Source: Arthrobacter sp. 35W
GTDB lineage: Bacteria > Actinomycetota > Actinomycetes > Actinomycetales > Micrococcaceae
NCBI RefSeq assembly: GCF_000482545.1
Contig: NZ_KI519454.1
Location: 2,268,954 to 2,332,953, forward strand
Reading direction: 5' to 3'
Length of the DNA stretch: 64,000 nt
Position 1 is the stretch's first letter, and each line of letters starts with the position of its first letter. Shown one piece after another: positions 1 through 9,773 of this stretch. The translations under genes and the position numbers were made by a program. The notes under the pieces are model-generated. The model was not told the origin of the DNA, made no database searches, and saw only the letters and a list, made by a program, of their open reading frames with translations.

Positions 1-785
1 GACTTCACCGTGGGCACGCCCACGCGGGCACCCCAGGTGGCCAGCTGCTCGGCGGCAGCGGCGCGGAAGGTGTCGGCCGCGCCCAGCAGCACGTCCTTGT
101 CCTCAGCCACCAGCACGCGGGCCAGCTTGCCGACGGTGGTGGTCTTGCCCACACCGTTCACGCCGACCACCATCAGGATGGCCGGCCGGTCCTCGTGGCG
201 GGAGATGTTCAGGGAACGGTCCATGGTCGGGTCGACCAGCTTGATGAGCTCTTCGCGCAGCAGGGCCTGGACGTGCTCGGGATCGCGGGTGCCGAGGATG
301 CGCACGCGCTCACGCAGGGAATCCACCAGCTCCATGGTGGAATCGGTGCCGATGTCCGCCAGCAGCAGGGTCTCCTCGACCTCTTCCCATACGGATTCGT
401 CAATGGTGTCGCGGGACAGCAGGGCCAGCAGACCCTTGCCCAGGGCGTTGTTGCTCTTGGCCAGGCGGGCGCGCAGGCGGACCAGGCGGCCCTCCACCGG
501 CTGGGGGATGTCCAAGGCGGGCGCCTCGGGCACCACCTCGACGATCTCCTTGACGGCGGACTCTTCAATGGGGGCAGCGGGTGCGGTGGGTGCCTCGGCG
601 GCGGCCGGGCGGTCCTCGAGCAGGGTTCCGGTGCCGCCTGTGGAACCGGGGGCCGGGTCATTGGCGTCGCGCGGGCCGGTATAGTTCTGGCTGCTCTTGC
701 GTGCCTTGATGAAAACGGGGATGAGGGCGCCAATGATGGCAAGCCCAACGACGATGTACACAATGGTGGCAAGGGTCTGATCCAT
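1..785 (-). CDS. ftsY: Signal recognition particle receptor FtsY (3' end off the window)
   Basis: FtsY is the SRP receptor GTPase that docks ribosome-nascent chain complexes at the inner membrane for co-translational insertion. About 261 residues are visible. They start with ATG at 785 and a hydrophobic segment (IVYIVVGLAIIGALIPV), then an acidic/Pro-Ala-rich linker, the helical N domain (VRLRARLAKSNNALGKGLLALL), and the start of the G domain with the P-loop GVNGVGKTTTVGKL near residue 207 and the FtsY/Ffh motif DTFRAAAAEQL near residue 238. The rest lies beyond position 1. It is divergent from the MFS gene at 864, with only 78 bases between them. smc-ftsY is a common neighbourhood; here an MFS gene separates the two. 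Identity is secure. Confidence 0.96.
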   Translation of the reverse strand, partial: MDQTLATIVYIVVGLAIIGALIPVFIKARKSSQNYTGPRDANDPAPGSTGGTGTLLEDRPAAAEAPTAPAAPIEESAVKEIVEVVPEAPALDIPQPVEGRLVRLRARLAKSNNALGKGLLALLSRDTIDESVWEEVEETLLLADIGTDSTMELVDSLRERVRILGTRDPEHVQALLREELIKLVDPTMDRSLNISRHEDRPAILMVVGVNGVGKTTTVGKLARVLVAEDKDVLLGAADTFRAAAAEQLATWGARVGVPTVK

Positions 786-863
786 TGTTCTAGCTTCTCA
801 CGCGGCGGGCCCCGCCCCGCTGTCGGCAGCGGTGCCCGCCGGCGTGTGGCAAACTCTCAAGGG

Positions 864-2153
864 ATGTCCAACAACAGCCCCACCCCAGCCGTGCACCTGC
901 CCCGGGAAATCAAAGTCCTGGTCGCGGGTGCTTTTCTCATTGCGATAGGTTTCGGAATCGTCGCCCCCGTGCTGCCGCAGTTTGCCCGCAGCTTTGACGT
1001 CTCGGTCAGCGCGGCCGCCGTCGTCGTCAGCGTCTTCGCCCTGACCCGGCTGCTCTTCGCCCCGCTCAGCGGTGTGCTGGTGGAGCGGATGGGCGAGCGC
1101 CGCACCTACATTGCCGGCATCCTGATTGTCGGCGCCTCCTCGGCGGCCTGCGCCTTTGCCCACGACTATTGGCAGCTGCTGATCTACCGCGGGCTGGGCG
1201 GCATCGGCTCGACCATGTTCACCGTGGCCGCCATGGGCCTGCTGATCCGGCTCGCTCCCCCGCAGGCGCGCGGACGCGTTTCCAGCGTCTACTCCGGCTC
1301 CTTCCTGCTGGGCAGCATCGCCGGCCCGGTGGTCGGTGGGCTGCTGGCCGGCTTCGGGCTGGCCCTGCCGTTCCTGGTCTACGCCGGCGCGCTGGTGCTG
1401 GTGGCGGCCCTGGTGGCCTGGCAGTTGCGTGAGCCTGCGCACGACGGCGGAGCGCTGGCCACCGCCGTCGGCGCGGCTTCCGTTTCGGGTTCCGGCGGCA
1501 CGTCCGGCGCCGCGGGTGCACCATCCGCCGGGGCGCGGACCGTGACGATGGCAGCGCTGCAGGAGGCCCTGCCCCTGCGCGAGGCATTGGGGCAGTCGGC
1601 GTTCCGTGCCGCCCTGGCCTCGGCCTTCGCCAACGGCTGGTCCGCGATGGGCATCCGCATGGCCCTCGTGCCGCTCTTCGCTACAGCCGCCCTCGGTGCA
1701 GGACCCGAGGTTGCAGGCATCTCGCTGGCCGTCTTCGCCATCGGCACCGCCGCCGCGCTGGCCTTCTCCGGCCGGTTGGCCGACACCTGGGGCCGCAAAC
1801 CGATGGTGGTGCTGGGTCTGGTGGTCAATGCCGCCGCCATGGCCGTGCTCGGGTTGAGTGGCAACGAATTCATCTTCTTTGCCATCTCCGCCATTGCCGG
1901 ATTCGGCTCGGGGCTCATGGGGCCGGCGCTGCAGGCGACAATGGCCGACGTCATCGGCAATGGCCGCTCCGGCGGGCGTCCGCTGGCGGTATTCCAAATG
2001 TCCGGCGATCTGGGGTCCATCATCGGCCCCATCGCCGCCGGCGTGCTGGTGGACGCGCTCTCCTACGAGGCAGCCTTTGCGATCGCCGCGGCGGTCTCCG
2101 CCGTAGCCGTCCTCACCTGGCTCGGCACCAAGGACACCCGCCAACCCCTCTAA
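864..2153 (+). CDS. MFS transporter, drug-efflux type
   Basis: A 429-residue major facilitator protein, probably a 12-helix proton-driven exporter in the cytoplasmic membrane. The N-terminal half begins EIKVLVAGAFLIAIGFGIVAPVLPQF. It has an MFS motif-A-like loop after helix 2 (GVLVERMGERRTYIAG) and motif C-like glycines (GSFLLGSIAGPVVGGLLAG), typical of DHA1 drug:H+ antiporters. A Gly/Ala/Ser-rich cytoplasmic loop (about residues 190-230) joins the halves, and the second half repeats motif A (GRLADTWGRKPMVVLG). The reading frame is open far upstream, but family similarity begins at ATG 864, just after an AAGGG-like site; the upstream part is antisense to ftsY. Its stop is 11 bases from the end of smc on the other strand, so the two genes converge. 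Substrate cannot be told. Confidence 0.85.
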   Translation: MSNNSPTPAVHLPREIKVLVAGAFLIAIGFGIVAPVLPQFARSFDVSVSAAAVVVSVFALTRLLFAPLSGVLVERMGERRTYIAGILIVGASSAACAFAHDYWQLLIYRGLGGIGSTMFTVAAMGLLIRLAPPQARGRVSSVYSGSFLLGSIAGPVVGGLLAGFGLALPFLVYAGALVLVAALVAWQLREPAHDGGALATAVGAASVSGSGGTSGAAGAPSAGARTVTMAALQEALPLREALGQSAFRAALASAFANGWSAMGIRMALVPLFATAALGAGPEVAGISLAVFAIGTAAALAFSGRLADTWGRKPMVVLGLVVNAAAMAVLGLSGNEFIFFAISAIAGFGSGLMGPALQATMADVIGNGRSGGRPLAVFQMSGDLGSIIGPIAAGVLVDALSYEAAFAIAAAVSAVAVLTWLGTKDTRQPL

Positions 2154-2164
2154 CGAAGGTGTAG

Positions 2165-5100
2165 TCAGCGGGCGGCGAGGCGCTGGCTGATCACCGTGGA
2201 AACGCCGTCGCCGCGCATGGTGACGCCGTACAGGGCATCGGCCACCTCCATGGTGCGCTTCTGGTGCGTGATGATGATCAGCTGGCTGGACTCACGCAGT
2301 TCCTCGAAGATGGTGATCAACCGGCCCAGGTTGGTGTCATCCAGCGCGGCCTCCACCTCGTCCATGACATAGAACGGCGACGGGCGGGCCTTGAAGATGG
2401 CCACCAGCAGCGCCACGGCCGTCAGCGAGCGCTCTCCGCCGGACAGCAGCGACAAGCGCTTGATCCGCTTCCCCGCCGGCCGGGCCTCGATCTCAATGCC
2501 CGTGGTGAGCATATTCTCCGGGTCGGTGAGCACCAGACGGCCCTCGCCGCCCGGGAAGAGGGTGGCGAAGACGCGTTCAAATTGCAGGGCCGTGTCGGTG
2601 TAGGCGGCGGTGAAGACCTGCTCCACGCGGGCATCCACCTCCTTGATGATGTCCATCAGGTCCCTGCGGCTGGAGCGCAGATCCTCCAGCTGGGACACGA
2701 GGAATTGGTGGCGCTCCTCCAGGGCGGCAAATTCCTCCAGCGCCAGCGGATTGACCTTGCCCAGGGCGGACAGATCCTTCTGCGCGCGCTTGAGCCGGGC
2801 CTCCTGCTCGGCGCGGACGTACGGGGTGCCGTGCTGAATCTCGCGGCCGTCGTCGTCCACTTCGGCGTGCAGGGCTGCCCATTTGTCGCCCGACGGCGCC
2901 GCAGCGGGCGGCACCAGCGCTTGGGGACCGTACTCGGCCACCAGGTTCTCGGCCGTGAGTCCCAATTCCTCCAGGGCCTTTGCTTCCAGCGCTTCAATCC
3001 GCAGGTGCTGGGCGGCCCGGGCCAGCTCGTCGCGGTGCACCGAGTCGGTGAGCACGGCCAGCTCTGCCGCAAGGGAGTCCGATTCGCCGCGCACCTGGGA
3101 CAGCGCCGCTTCACGTGAGGTCCAGGCTTCCTCGCCGGCGTTGCGTTCCCGGCCGGCCAGCACGAGCGAGACATCCATGCATCGGCGCAGATGCTCCACC
3201 GCCGCTCCAACGGCGGCGGCCTTGCGGGCCTGGAAGAGCCTGCGGCGGCTGCGGTCGGCTGCTGCCTCGCGGGCCAGGCGTTCGGCTGCCACGGCACGTT
3301 CCAGCGACGCCGCCCGGCCGGAGATGGCCGTGTGCTGTTCCTCGGCGGAGCGCAGCGCGAGGCGGGCGTCCATTTCGGCGGCCCGTGCCGTGGCGGCGGC
3401 GAGCGCCAGGGCATCACGTGCCTCGGTGGACGGCTCGGCCTCCGCCGGGGCGGATTCGGCAGCGCTGCGGCGGGCCTCGGCCTCGGCGAACGCCTCCTGG
3501 TGGGTCAGAAGATTCAGCTGCGCGGTGGCCAGCGCCACCGCAGCCCGCTCGTCCTCCCCCACGGCGGAGCGCAGCGTGGCCTCCAGCTGCGCCGCCCGCT
3601 GGGCACGGGCGGAGTGCTGGGCCTGGGATTCGCGCTGCCGCTCGACGGCGGCGTCCGCGCCAGCCTGTGCCTCGGCGCGCCGGATGGCGGCACCGGCCAG
3701 GGCCGCAGCGATACGCTCCGCCTCCGTCTCCACGGCTGCCAGGGATGCCACGGCCTCCTCGACGCTCGCTGCCAGTTCCAGCAGCGACGGCGCCCCCGCC
3801 GAACCACCACGGGCGGTGGAGCGGTCCAGGACATCGCCGTCGGCGGTGACGGCCGTCAGTGCGGGATGGCTGTCCACCAGCCGTGCGGCGTGTGCCAGAT
3901 CCGCCACGATCACCACATGGGACAGCAGTGCGGCCAGCGGGGCGGCGAGCGCGGGTGGGCAGCGGACCACCGAGGCGGCTGGAACGACGGCGGTCAAAAC
4001 ACCCACGCCGGCGGACTCCCCCGCGAACCCGGCCACCGCACGCAGCAAGGCTTCGGCGGCAGGGAGTTCCACCAGCGCCCCGGCGTCGAGCTCTGGTGCC
4101 GGCGTTCCGGCCACCAGCAGGGACAACCGTCCGCCGTCGGAGGACTTCATCAGGGCGAGGGCCTCGACGGCGGCGGCGGCATCCGCCACGGCGACGCCGT
4201 CCGAGAGACTGCCCAGGGCCGCGGCAATGGCGCCCTCGTGCCCGGCGGCAATCTCCAGCAGGTCCGAAATCGGGCGCAGAACACCGGCAAGGCCGGACTC
4301 CAAAAGCTGGGCCGAGCCATCCTTGCGCCGCAGTCCCGCGGCCAGGGCGTCGCGGCGGGCCGACAGTGCGGCACGCTGCTGTTCCACGGCCTGTTTCTCC
4401 TGCGACAGCTCTGCGATGTGCGCCAGCACCGCTGTGAGCGCCGCCAAGGCGGCCTCGGCGGCCTCGTCCAGCGATTCCTGGCCCTCACCGGCTCCGGCTG
4501 CCTTTGCTTCCAGCTCGCTGAATTGTGCGGCAGCGCCCTGGCGCCGCTCCCCACTGGCGGCCCGTGCCTGTTCCAGGCGGCCGATTTCCGCCTGGCTGGA
4601 CTCCACGCGGGAGCGGGCCGCACCCACCACACCGTTGAGCCGGGCCAGGCCCTCCCGATGGTCGGCGGCGGCGCGGGCCAGGGCGGCTACACGCTGCTCC
4701 TCCGCACGGACGGCCTCTTCGGCTGCGGTCTTGGCCGAAACGGCCTGGGCCAGCGCCGACCGGCGGGCGGCGATGTCTGACTCAAGGGCAGCCTGTTCGC
4801 CGCGGATGCGCACCGCCTGCTGCGCCATCCGGTCCGGATCACGGCTGGGGTCCGGTGCGGCCTCGGCGGCACCGAGCAGGCGCCGTCGTTCTGCGGCCAG
4901 CACTCCCAGGGATGCCAGCCGCTCCTTGGCGGCGGAAAGCTGGTACCAGGCATCCCGGGCGGCGGCCAGCACCGGGGCCGCCTCGGCGGCGGCCTGTTCG
5001 AGATCCACCTGCTGGGTGCGGGCTGCAGCCAGCAGGGCCTCAACCTCCGTGCGGCGCGCCTTCACCGCGGCCTCCTGGGCATCGTCCTGCGCCAGGGCGC

Positions 5101-5815
5101 CGCGGAGCTGCACCAGGTCATCGGCCATCAGGCGCGAGCGGGCGTCGCGGACGTCGAACTGTACGGTTTGCGCCCGGCGGGCCACCTCGGCCTGCTTGCC
5201 CAGGGGCGTGAGCTGCCGGCGGATCTCGCTGCTCAGATCGCCCAGCCGGGTCAGGTTGCCCTGCATCGCCTCCAGCTTGCGCAGGGTCTTTTCCTTGCGC
5301 CGGCGGTGCTTGAGGATGCCGGCGGCCTCTTCAATGAAGCCGCGCCTGTCCTCGGCCGTCGCATGGAGCACCTTGTCCAGCTGCCCTTGGCCGACAATCA
5401 CGTGCATTTCCTTGCCCAGACCGGAATCCGAGAGGAGTTCCTGGATGTCGAGCAGGCGGGCCGGGCTGCCGTTGATGGCGTATTCCGAGCCGCCCGTGCG
5501 GAAGAGCGTGCGCGAGATGGTGACCTCGCTGTAGTCGATGGGCAGGGCGCCGTCGGCATTGTCGATGGTCAGCGAGACCTGGGCGCGGCCCAGCGGCGGG
5601 CGTCCGGCGGTGCCGGCAAAGATGACGTCCTCCATCTTGCCGCCGCGGAGGGTTTTGGCCCCCTGCTCCCCCATCACCCAGGCGAGCGCGTCCACCACAT
5701 TGGACTTGCCGGAGCCGTTGGGACCCACCACGGCCGTCACCCCGGGTTCGAAATCAAAGGTGGTGGCGGAGGCAAATGACTTGAATCCACGGACGGTGAG
5801 ACTCTTCAAATGCAC
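2165..5815 (-). CDS. smc: Chromosome segregation ATPase SMC
   Basis: SMC is the core ATPase of bacterial condensin (with ScpA/ScpB), organising and separating sister chromosomes. The 1216 residues match the family's usual 1150-1200. Walker A is GPNGSGKSN at residues 31-39. The arms are long Ala/Glu/Arg-rich coiled coils interrupted by a globular hinge (roughly 500-680). The C-terminal head has the signature LSGGERSLTA at about 1124 and Walker B FYVMDEVEAALDD at about 1148. The large open frames on the opposite strand are a by-product of the GC-rich, Ala-rich composition. It starts at ATG 5815 and is divergent from oleA. Identity is certain. Confidence 0.98.
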   Translation of the reverse strand: MHLKSLTVRGFKSFASATTFDFEPGVTAVVGPNGSGKSNVVDALAWVMGEQGAKTLRGGKMEDVIFAGTAGRPPLGRAQVSLTIDNADGALPIDYSEVTISRTLFRTGGSEYAINGSPARLLDIQELLSDSGLGKEMHVIVGQGQLDKVLHATAEDRRGFIEEAAGILKHRRRKEKTLRKLEAMQGNLTRLGDLSSEIRRQLTPLGKQAEVARRAQTVQFDVRDARSRLMADDLVQLRGALAQDDAQEAAVKARRTEVEALLAAARTQQVDLEQAAAEAAPVLAAARDAWYQLSAAKERLASLGVLAAERRRLLGAAEAAPDPSRDPDRMAQQAVRIRGEQAALESDIAARRSALAQAVSAKTAAEEAVRAEEQRVAALARAAADHREGLARLNGVVGAARSRVESSQAEIGRLEQARAASGERRQGAAAQFSELEAKAAGAGEGQESLDEAAEAALAALTAVLAHIAELSQEKQAVEQQRAALSARRDALAAGLRRKDGSAQLLESGLAGVLRPISDLLEIAAGHEGAIAAALGSLSDGVAVADAAAAVEALALMKSSDGGRLSLLVAGTPAPELDAGALVELPAAEALLRAVAGFAGESAGVGVLTAVVPAASVVRCPPALAAPLAALLSHVVIVADLAHAARLVDSHPALTAVTADGDVLDRSTARGGSAGAPSLLELAASVEEAVASLAAVETEAERIAAALAGAAIRRAEAQAGADAAVERQRESQAQHSARAQRAAQLEATLRSAVGEDERAAVALATAQLNLLTHQEAFAEAEARRSAAESAPAEAEPSTEARDALALAAATARAAEMDARLALRSAEEQHTAISGRAASLERAVAAERLAREAAADRSRRRLFQARKAAAVGAAVEHLRRCMDVSLVLAGRERNAGEEAWTSREAALSQVRGESDSLAAELAVLTDSVHRDELARAAQHLRIEALEAKALEELGLTAENLVAEYGPQALVPPAAAPSGDKWAALHAEVDDDGREIQHGTPYVRAEQEARLKRAQKDLSALGKVNPLALEEFAALEERHQFLVSQLEDLRSSRRDLMDIIKEVDARVEQVFTAAYTDTALQFERVFATLFPGGEGRLVLTDPENMLTTGIEIEARPAGKRIKRLSLLSGGERSLTAVALLVAIFKARPSPFYVMDEVEAALDDTNLGRLITIFEELRESSQLIIITHQKRTMEVADALYGVTMRGDGVSTVISQRLAAR

Positions 5816-6036
5816 GGTGGATCGGCTCCTGGCTGGAAAGGTGGTCAGTTAAATCTACTGTGTCCGTCGGCCCAAACTGTGGATATGGGCCCGGATGTGG
5901 CCGAAAGTATGCCTTTGGGCGCATGTGCAGGAACCCCGGCCGGGGGTGCATAGTTAAGATTTCGGACCGGACGCAGTGTTCGCCGCCGGCATGCCATGCG
6001 TGCCGGCACCCACCACAGACGGAATCAGGCACCCTA

Positions 6037-7062
6037 TTGACCGGCAACGCAACGTTCAGGCACCACAACACCGCCCTGCTGGCTGTCGCCAGTGTGGAGG
6101 CACCCGTGGTGGTGAGCTCCGCCGATTTTGACGAGCAGTTGGCCCCCAGCCTGAAGCGGCTTCGACTCTCCAAACGCATGCTGGAACGCGTGGCCGGGGT
6201 GAGCGAGCGCCGCTGGTGGGCGCCCGGAACCAGCTTCGACGACGCCGCCATCGACGCCGGGGCCAAGGCCCTCGCCGAGGCAGGCATCGAACCTGGCCAG
6301 ATCGGCCTGCTGATCAACACCTCCGTGACGCGCCGCAACCTGGAGCCGTCCGTCGCCGTAAAGATCCACAACGGACTGGGGCTGCCGTCCTCGGCCATGA
6401 ACTTCGATCTGGCCAACGCCTGCCTGGGCTTCGTCAACGGCATCACGCTGGCAGCGAACATGATCGATTCCGGCCAGATCAAATACGCGCTGATTGTGGC
6501 GGGCGAGGATGCCCAGGCCACCCAGGAGGCCACGTTCCGCCGGTTGAACGCCGAATCGTCCACCCGCGATGACTATCTGCGTGAATTCGCCACCCTGACC
6601 CTGGGCTCAGGTGCCGCTGCCGCCGTCATCGGCCCGGCCGATCTGCACCCGGGGGGCCACCGCATCCTCGGCGGCGTCTCGCGCGCCGGCACCGAGCACC
6701 ACGAATTGTGCGTGGGCGGGCCCGAGGGCATGTTCACCGACACCAAGGGTCTGCTGGACAACGGATTGGACCTTGTGGTCAGCGCCTGGCACGAGGCCCA
6801 CGGCGATGGCTGGAACTGGACGGCCATGGACAGGTACGTCACCCACCAGGTCTCCAATTCCTACACCAATGCCATCATCAAGGCCGTGAATCTGGTCAAG
6901 GCCAGGGTGCCCATCACCTTCCCCAAATGGGGCAATGTGGGCCCCGCGTCGCTGCCCATGACCCTGGCGCAGGAGGCCCAGTCGCTCAACCCGGGAGACC
7001 GCGTGCTTTGCATGGGCGTGGGCTCTGGTTTGAACACGGCCATGCTGGAAATTGCGTGGTAG
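6037..7062 (+). CDS. oleA: OleA: acyl-CoA condensing enzyme of olefin biosynthesis
   Basis: OleA is a thiolase-fold (FabH-like) enzyme that joins two fatty acyl-CoAs by non-decarboxylative Claisen condensation to a 2-alkyl-3-ketoacid, the first step of long-chain alkene synthesis. The active-site Cys is visible in LANACLGFVNG (Cys129 with the chosen start), and the C-terminal half keeps the thiolase-like glycine motif (MGVGSGLNTAMLEI). I chose TTG at 6037 (TGNATFRHHNTALL...), where family similarity begins, giving 341 residues, the usual OleA size; an ATG at 5860 would add 59 residues with no family resemblance. The stop lies inside the start of oleBC. A FabH (KAS III) role is less likely because the next two genes complete the ole pathway. 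Confidence 0.9.
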   Translation: MTGNATFRHHNTALLAVASVEAPVVVSSADFDEQLAPSLKRLRLSKRMLERVAGVSERRWWAPGTSFDDAAIDAGAKALAEAGIEPGQIGLLINTSVTRRNLEPSVAVKIHNGLGLPSSAMNFDLANACLGFVNGITLAANMIDSGQIKYALIVAGEDAQATQEATFRRLNAESSTRDDYLREFATLTLGSGAAAAVIGPADLHPGGHRILGGVSRAGTEHHELCVGGPEGMFTDTKGLLDNGLDLVVSAWHEAHGDGWNWTAMDRYVTHQVSNSYTNAIIKAVNLVKARVPITFPKWGNVGPASLPMTLAQEAQSLNPGDRVLCMGVGSGLNTAMLEIAW

Positions 7063-9773
7063 CTCAGCCCTGGCCCGGCGTCGAGGCGTCCTGGTCCCGC
7101 TATCTCCATGTCCCGTCAACGGCCGCCGTCGATCCGGCCGGCACCGTGCACAAGTGGCATGTGCTGGACAACGCCGCGGATCTGGCGGCCGCCGGCCTTG
7201 AACCCGTGGGCACGCTGCTGTGCGTCCACGGCAATCCGACGTGGTCCTATCTGTGGCGGTCGCTGCTGGCCGCCGCGGCCGAAGCACCCGGCGGCCCCTG
7301 GCGCGTGGTGGCCGTTGACCAGTTGGACATGGGTTTCTCCGCGCGCACCGGCGTCTTTCGCCGGTTGGCGGACCGCGTGGGCGACCTCGGCGATCTGACC
7401 ACCGCGCTTGACCTGCAGGGCCCCGTCGTCACGGTCGGTCACGACTGGGGCGGCCTCATCTCGCTGGGATGGGCGCTGGCCCACCAGGACCAGCTGGCCG
7501 CCGTCGTCCTCACCAACACGGCCGTCCACCCGGCCGGCTACTCGCTGCCGCCCGCCCTGACGCTGGCCCTGCACCCGGCCGTCCACCGCTGGGGCACGAC
7601 GACGAGCGCCACCTTCCTGCGCGTGACCCACTCGCTCGCACAGCCCGTGCTCGCCCCCACCGTGCGTGCGGCGTTCATGGCGCCATACCTCTCCACCGCC
7701 CGGCGCGCGGGCGTGGGCAACTTCGTGGCGGACATTCCCGCAGCCGAGGACCACCCCAGCCGCCAGGCCCTGGATGCCATCGCCGAGGGCCTGCGCACGC
7801 TGTCCGTGCCCGCCCTGCTGCTGTGGGGGCCCAAGGATCCGGTGTTCTCCGACAGGTACCTCCGCGATCTGCTGGGCCGCCTGCCGCACGCCGATGTCCA
7901 CCGCTTCGAAGGTGCCAGCCACCTGGTCCAGGAGGACCGGGACATTGCCACCCCTGCCTTTGCCTGGCTGGCCGGGAAGGGGCTGGTGCGGACCTTGCCC
8001 GCCGGATCGGGAACCGCCGGGTCGGGAATGGCCGGCGACGGCGGTCCCGCCCGCGCGACGGCGCCCGCTGTGCCCGTGTCGAACCCCGCAACGTTCCGTC
8101 CGATGCTGGCCGAGCTCGACTCCCGCCGTGGCGACCGCAGCCCCGCCGTCGTGGACATGGCCCCGCCGGCCGGCGCGCCGTCGTCGTTGTCCTGGGCCGA
8201 GCTGGCCGAACGCGTCGACGATCTGGCGGCCGGACTGGCCCAGCTGGGCGTCTCCGCCGGACACCGCGTGAACCTGCTGGTGCCGCCGGGCATCGAGCTG
8301 ACCACGTTGATCTACGCCTGCCTGCGCCTGGGCGCCGTGATTGTCGTGGCCGACGCCGGTCTGGGCACCTCTGGGCTCAGCCGGGCCATCCGCGGCGCCG
8401 GTCCGGACTACCTGGTGGGCATCGACAGGGCCCTCGTGGGTGCACGCCTCTATTCATGGCCCGGAATCCGGATCGCCGCTGGCGGCGGTGCCTCCTCCGG
8501 AGCTGGTGCGTCGGCCGCGGCGGCGGCGAAGCGGCGCCTGCTCGGCGCGGCAGCCTCCGTGCCGGGGCTGCTGGCCTCGGGCCGGGCCCTGCGGGCGGCC
8601 GGGCAGGCCGCGCCGTTCCCCGAGCCGGCACCCGACGCCGATGCGGCAGTGCTGTTCACCTCAGGCTCCACCGGACCGGCCAAGGGAGTGGTCTATACGC
8701 ACCGCCAGCTGGCCGCCATGCGGGACACCCTGGCCGCCACCTACAACCTCAGGGCTGGTACGGCGCTGGTGGCCGGTTTTGCGCCCTTCGCGCTGCTGGG
8801 ACCGGCGCTGGGTGCCACCTCCGTGACCCCCGATATGGACGTGACGGCTCCGCGCACGCTGACGGCCTCGGCCCTGGCAGATGCCGCGGCCGCCGTCTCC
8901 GCCACCACCGTCTTCGCCTCCCCCGCGGCGCTGGCCAACGTCCTGGCCACGGCCGATGCACTGCGTCCAGAGCAGCGCCGCGCGCTGGACGCCGTCGAAT
9001 TGATGCTCTCCGCCGGCGCCCCGATCCCCGAGCCGCTGCTGGCCCGGGTGCAGGAGCTGGTGCCCGCCGCGGCCGTCCACACGCCCTATGGCATGACGGA
9101 GGCGCTGCCGGTGACGGACATCGACCTGGCCGGCATCCGCGCCGCGGGCTCTGGCAATGGCGTCTGTGTGGGCACCGCCGTGGCCGGGGCCCAGGTGGCC
9201 ATCGCCGTGCTCGACGGCGGCGGCGTTCCCTCCGATGCGCCCTCGACCACCCCGTGGGCCACCGGTGAGATCCTGGTCCGCGCCCCGCATGTCAAGGACC
9301 GCTACGACAGGCTCTGGATCACCCAGACCCACAGCGCCTCCATCCCCGGCTGGCACCGCACCGGCGACGTCGGGCAGCTGGACGACGCCGGACGCTTGTG
9401 GGTGCAGGGCCGTCTGGGCCATGTCATCTCCACCGCCGAGGGCATCCGCACACCCGTGGCCGCCGAGCACGCCGCAGCCAGCGTCGGCGCCGTGGTGCGG
9501 GCCGCCGTCGTCGGCGTCGGACCGGCTGGCGCCCAGGTCCCAGTGGCCATCGTCGAAACCACCCCGCCCGCTGTCAAGGCCGGCCCGGCTCCGCTGGAGG
9601 TCTCCGAGGCCGTGCGCAGTGCCGTATTGCAGGACACGGGCATGGAGCTGGCCGCCGTCGTCGCCATCGCCCAGCTGCCCACCGACATCCGGCACAATTC
9701 CAAGATCGACCGCACGGCGCTGGCCGCCTGGGCATCCCGGCTGCTGTCGGGGGCCAAGGCAGGGCGTCCGTGA
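7056..9773 (+). CDS. oleBC: OleBC fusion: beta-lactone decarboxylase plus beta-lactone synthetase
   Basis: One 905-residue protein carries the last two steps of olefin synthesis. Residues about 1-300 are an alpha/beta hydrolase of the haloalkane-dehalogenase type: oxyanion motif VHGNPTWSYLWR and nucleophile elbow GHDWGG with Asp130, corresponding to OleB, which removes CO2 from the beta-lactone to give a cis-alkene. After a Gly/Ala/Pro linker (about 305-345) follows an AMP-binding domain: SGSTGPAKG at 536-544, YGMTEALPVT, and TGDVGQLDDAGRLWVQGR, corresponding to OleC, which uses ATP to make the beta-lactone from the 2-alkyl-3-hydroxy acid. The GTG start at 7056 overlaps the oleA stop by 7 bases, implying translational coupling. 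Such fusions are known from actinobacteria such as Micrococcus luteus. Confidence 0.92.
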   Translation: MVAQPWPGVEASWSRYLHVPSTAAVDPAGTVHKWHVLDNAADLAAAGLEPVGTLLCVHGNPTWSYLWRSLLAAAAEAPGGPWRVVAVDQLDMGFSARTGVFRRLADRVGDLGDLTTALDLQGPVVTVGHDWGGLISLGWALAHQDQLAAVVLTNTAVHPAGYSLPPALTLALHPAVHRWGTTTSATFLRVTHSLAQPVLAPTVRAAFMAPYLSTARRAGVGNFVADIPAAEDHPSRQALDAIAEGLRTLSVPALLLWGPKDPVFSDRYLRDLLGRLPHADVHRFEGASHLVQEDRDIATPAFAWLAGKGLVRTLPAGSGTAGSGMAGDGGPARATAPAVPVSNPATFRPMLAELDSRRGDRSPAVVDMAPPAGAPSSLSWAELAERVDDLAAGLAQLGVSAGHRVNLLVPPGIELTTLIYACLRLGAVIVVADAGLGTSGLSRAIRGAGPDYLVGIDRALVGARLYSWPGIRIAAGGGASSGAGASAAAAAKRRLLGAAASVPGLLASGRALRAAGQAAPFPEPAPDADAAVLFTSGSTGPAKGVVYTHRQLAAMRDTLAATYNLRAGTALVAGFAPFALLGPALGATSVTPDMDVTAPRTLTASALADAAAAVSATTVFASPAALANVLATADALRPEQRRALDAVELMLSAGAPIPEPLLARVQELVPAAAVHTPYGMTEALPVTDIDLAGIRAAGSGNGVCVGTAVAGAQVAIAVLDGGGVPSDAPSTTPWATGEILVRAPHVKDRYDRLWITQTHSASIPGWHRTGDVGQLDDAGRLWVQGRLGHVISTAEGIRTPVAAEHAAASVGAVVRAAVVGVGPAGAQVPVAIVETTPPAVKAGPAPLEVSEAVRSAVLQDTGMELAAVVAIAQLPTDIRHNSKIDRTALAAWASRLLSGAKAGRP

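Noticed and set aside
195-863. In-frame upstream extension of the first MFS gene (about 220 codons)
   Set aside because: It is antisense to ftsY, shows only shadow-type Gly/Gln-rich sequence, and MFS similarity begins at 864.
2883-5534. Open frame of 883 codons opposite smc
   Set aside because: Ser/Ala/Arg-rich shadow of the smc coiled coil; no domain, no ribosome site, and smc on the other strand is certain.
5860-6036. N-terminal extension of OleA from ATG 5860
   Set aside because: The 59 added residues are Cys/Arg/Pro-rich with no resemblance to OleA, and the region has promoter-like and dyad features.
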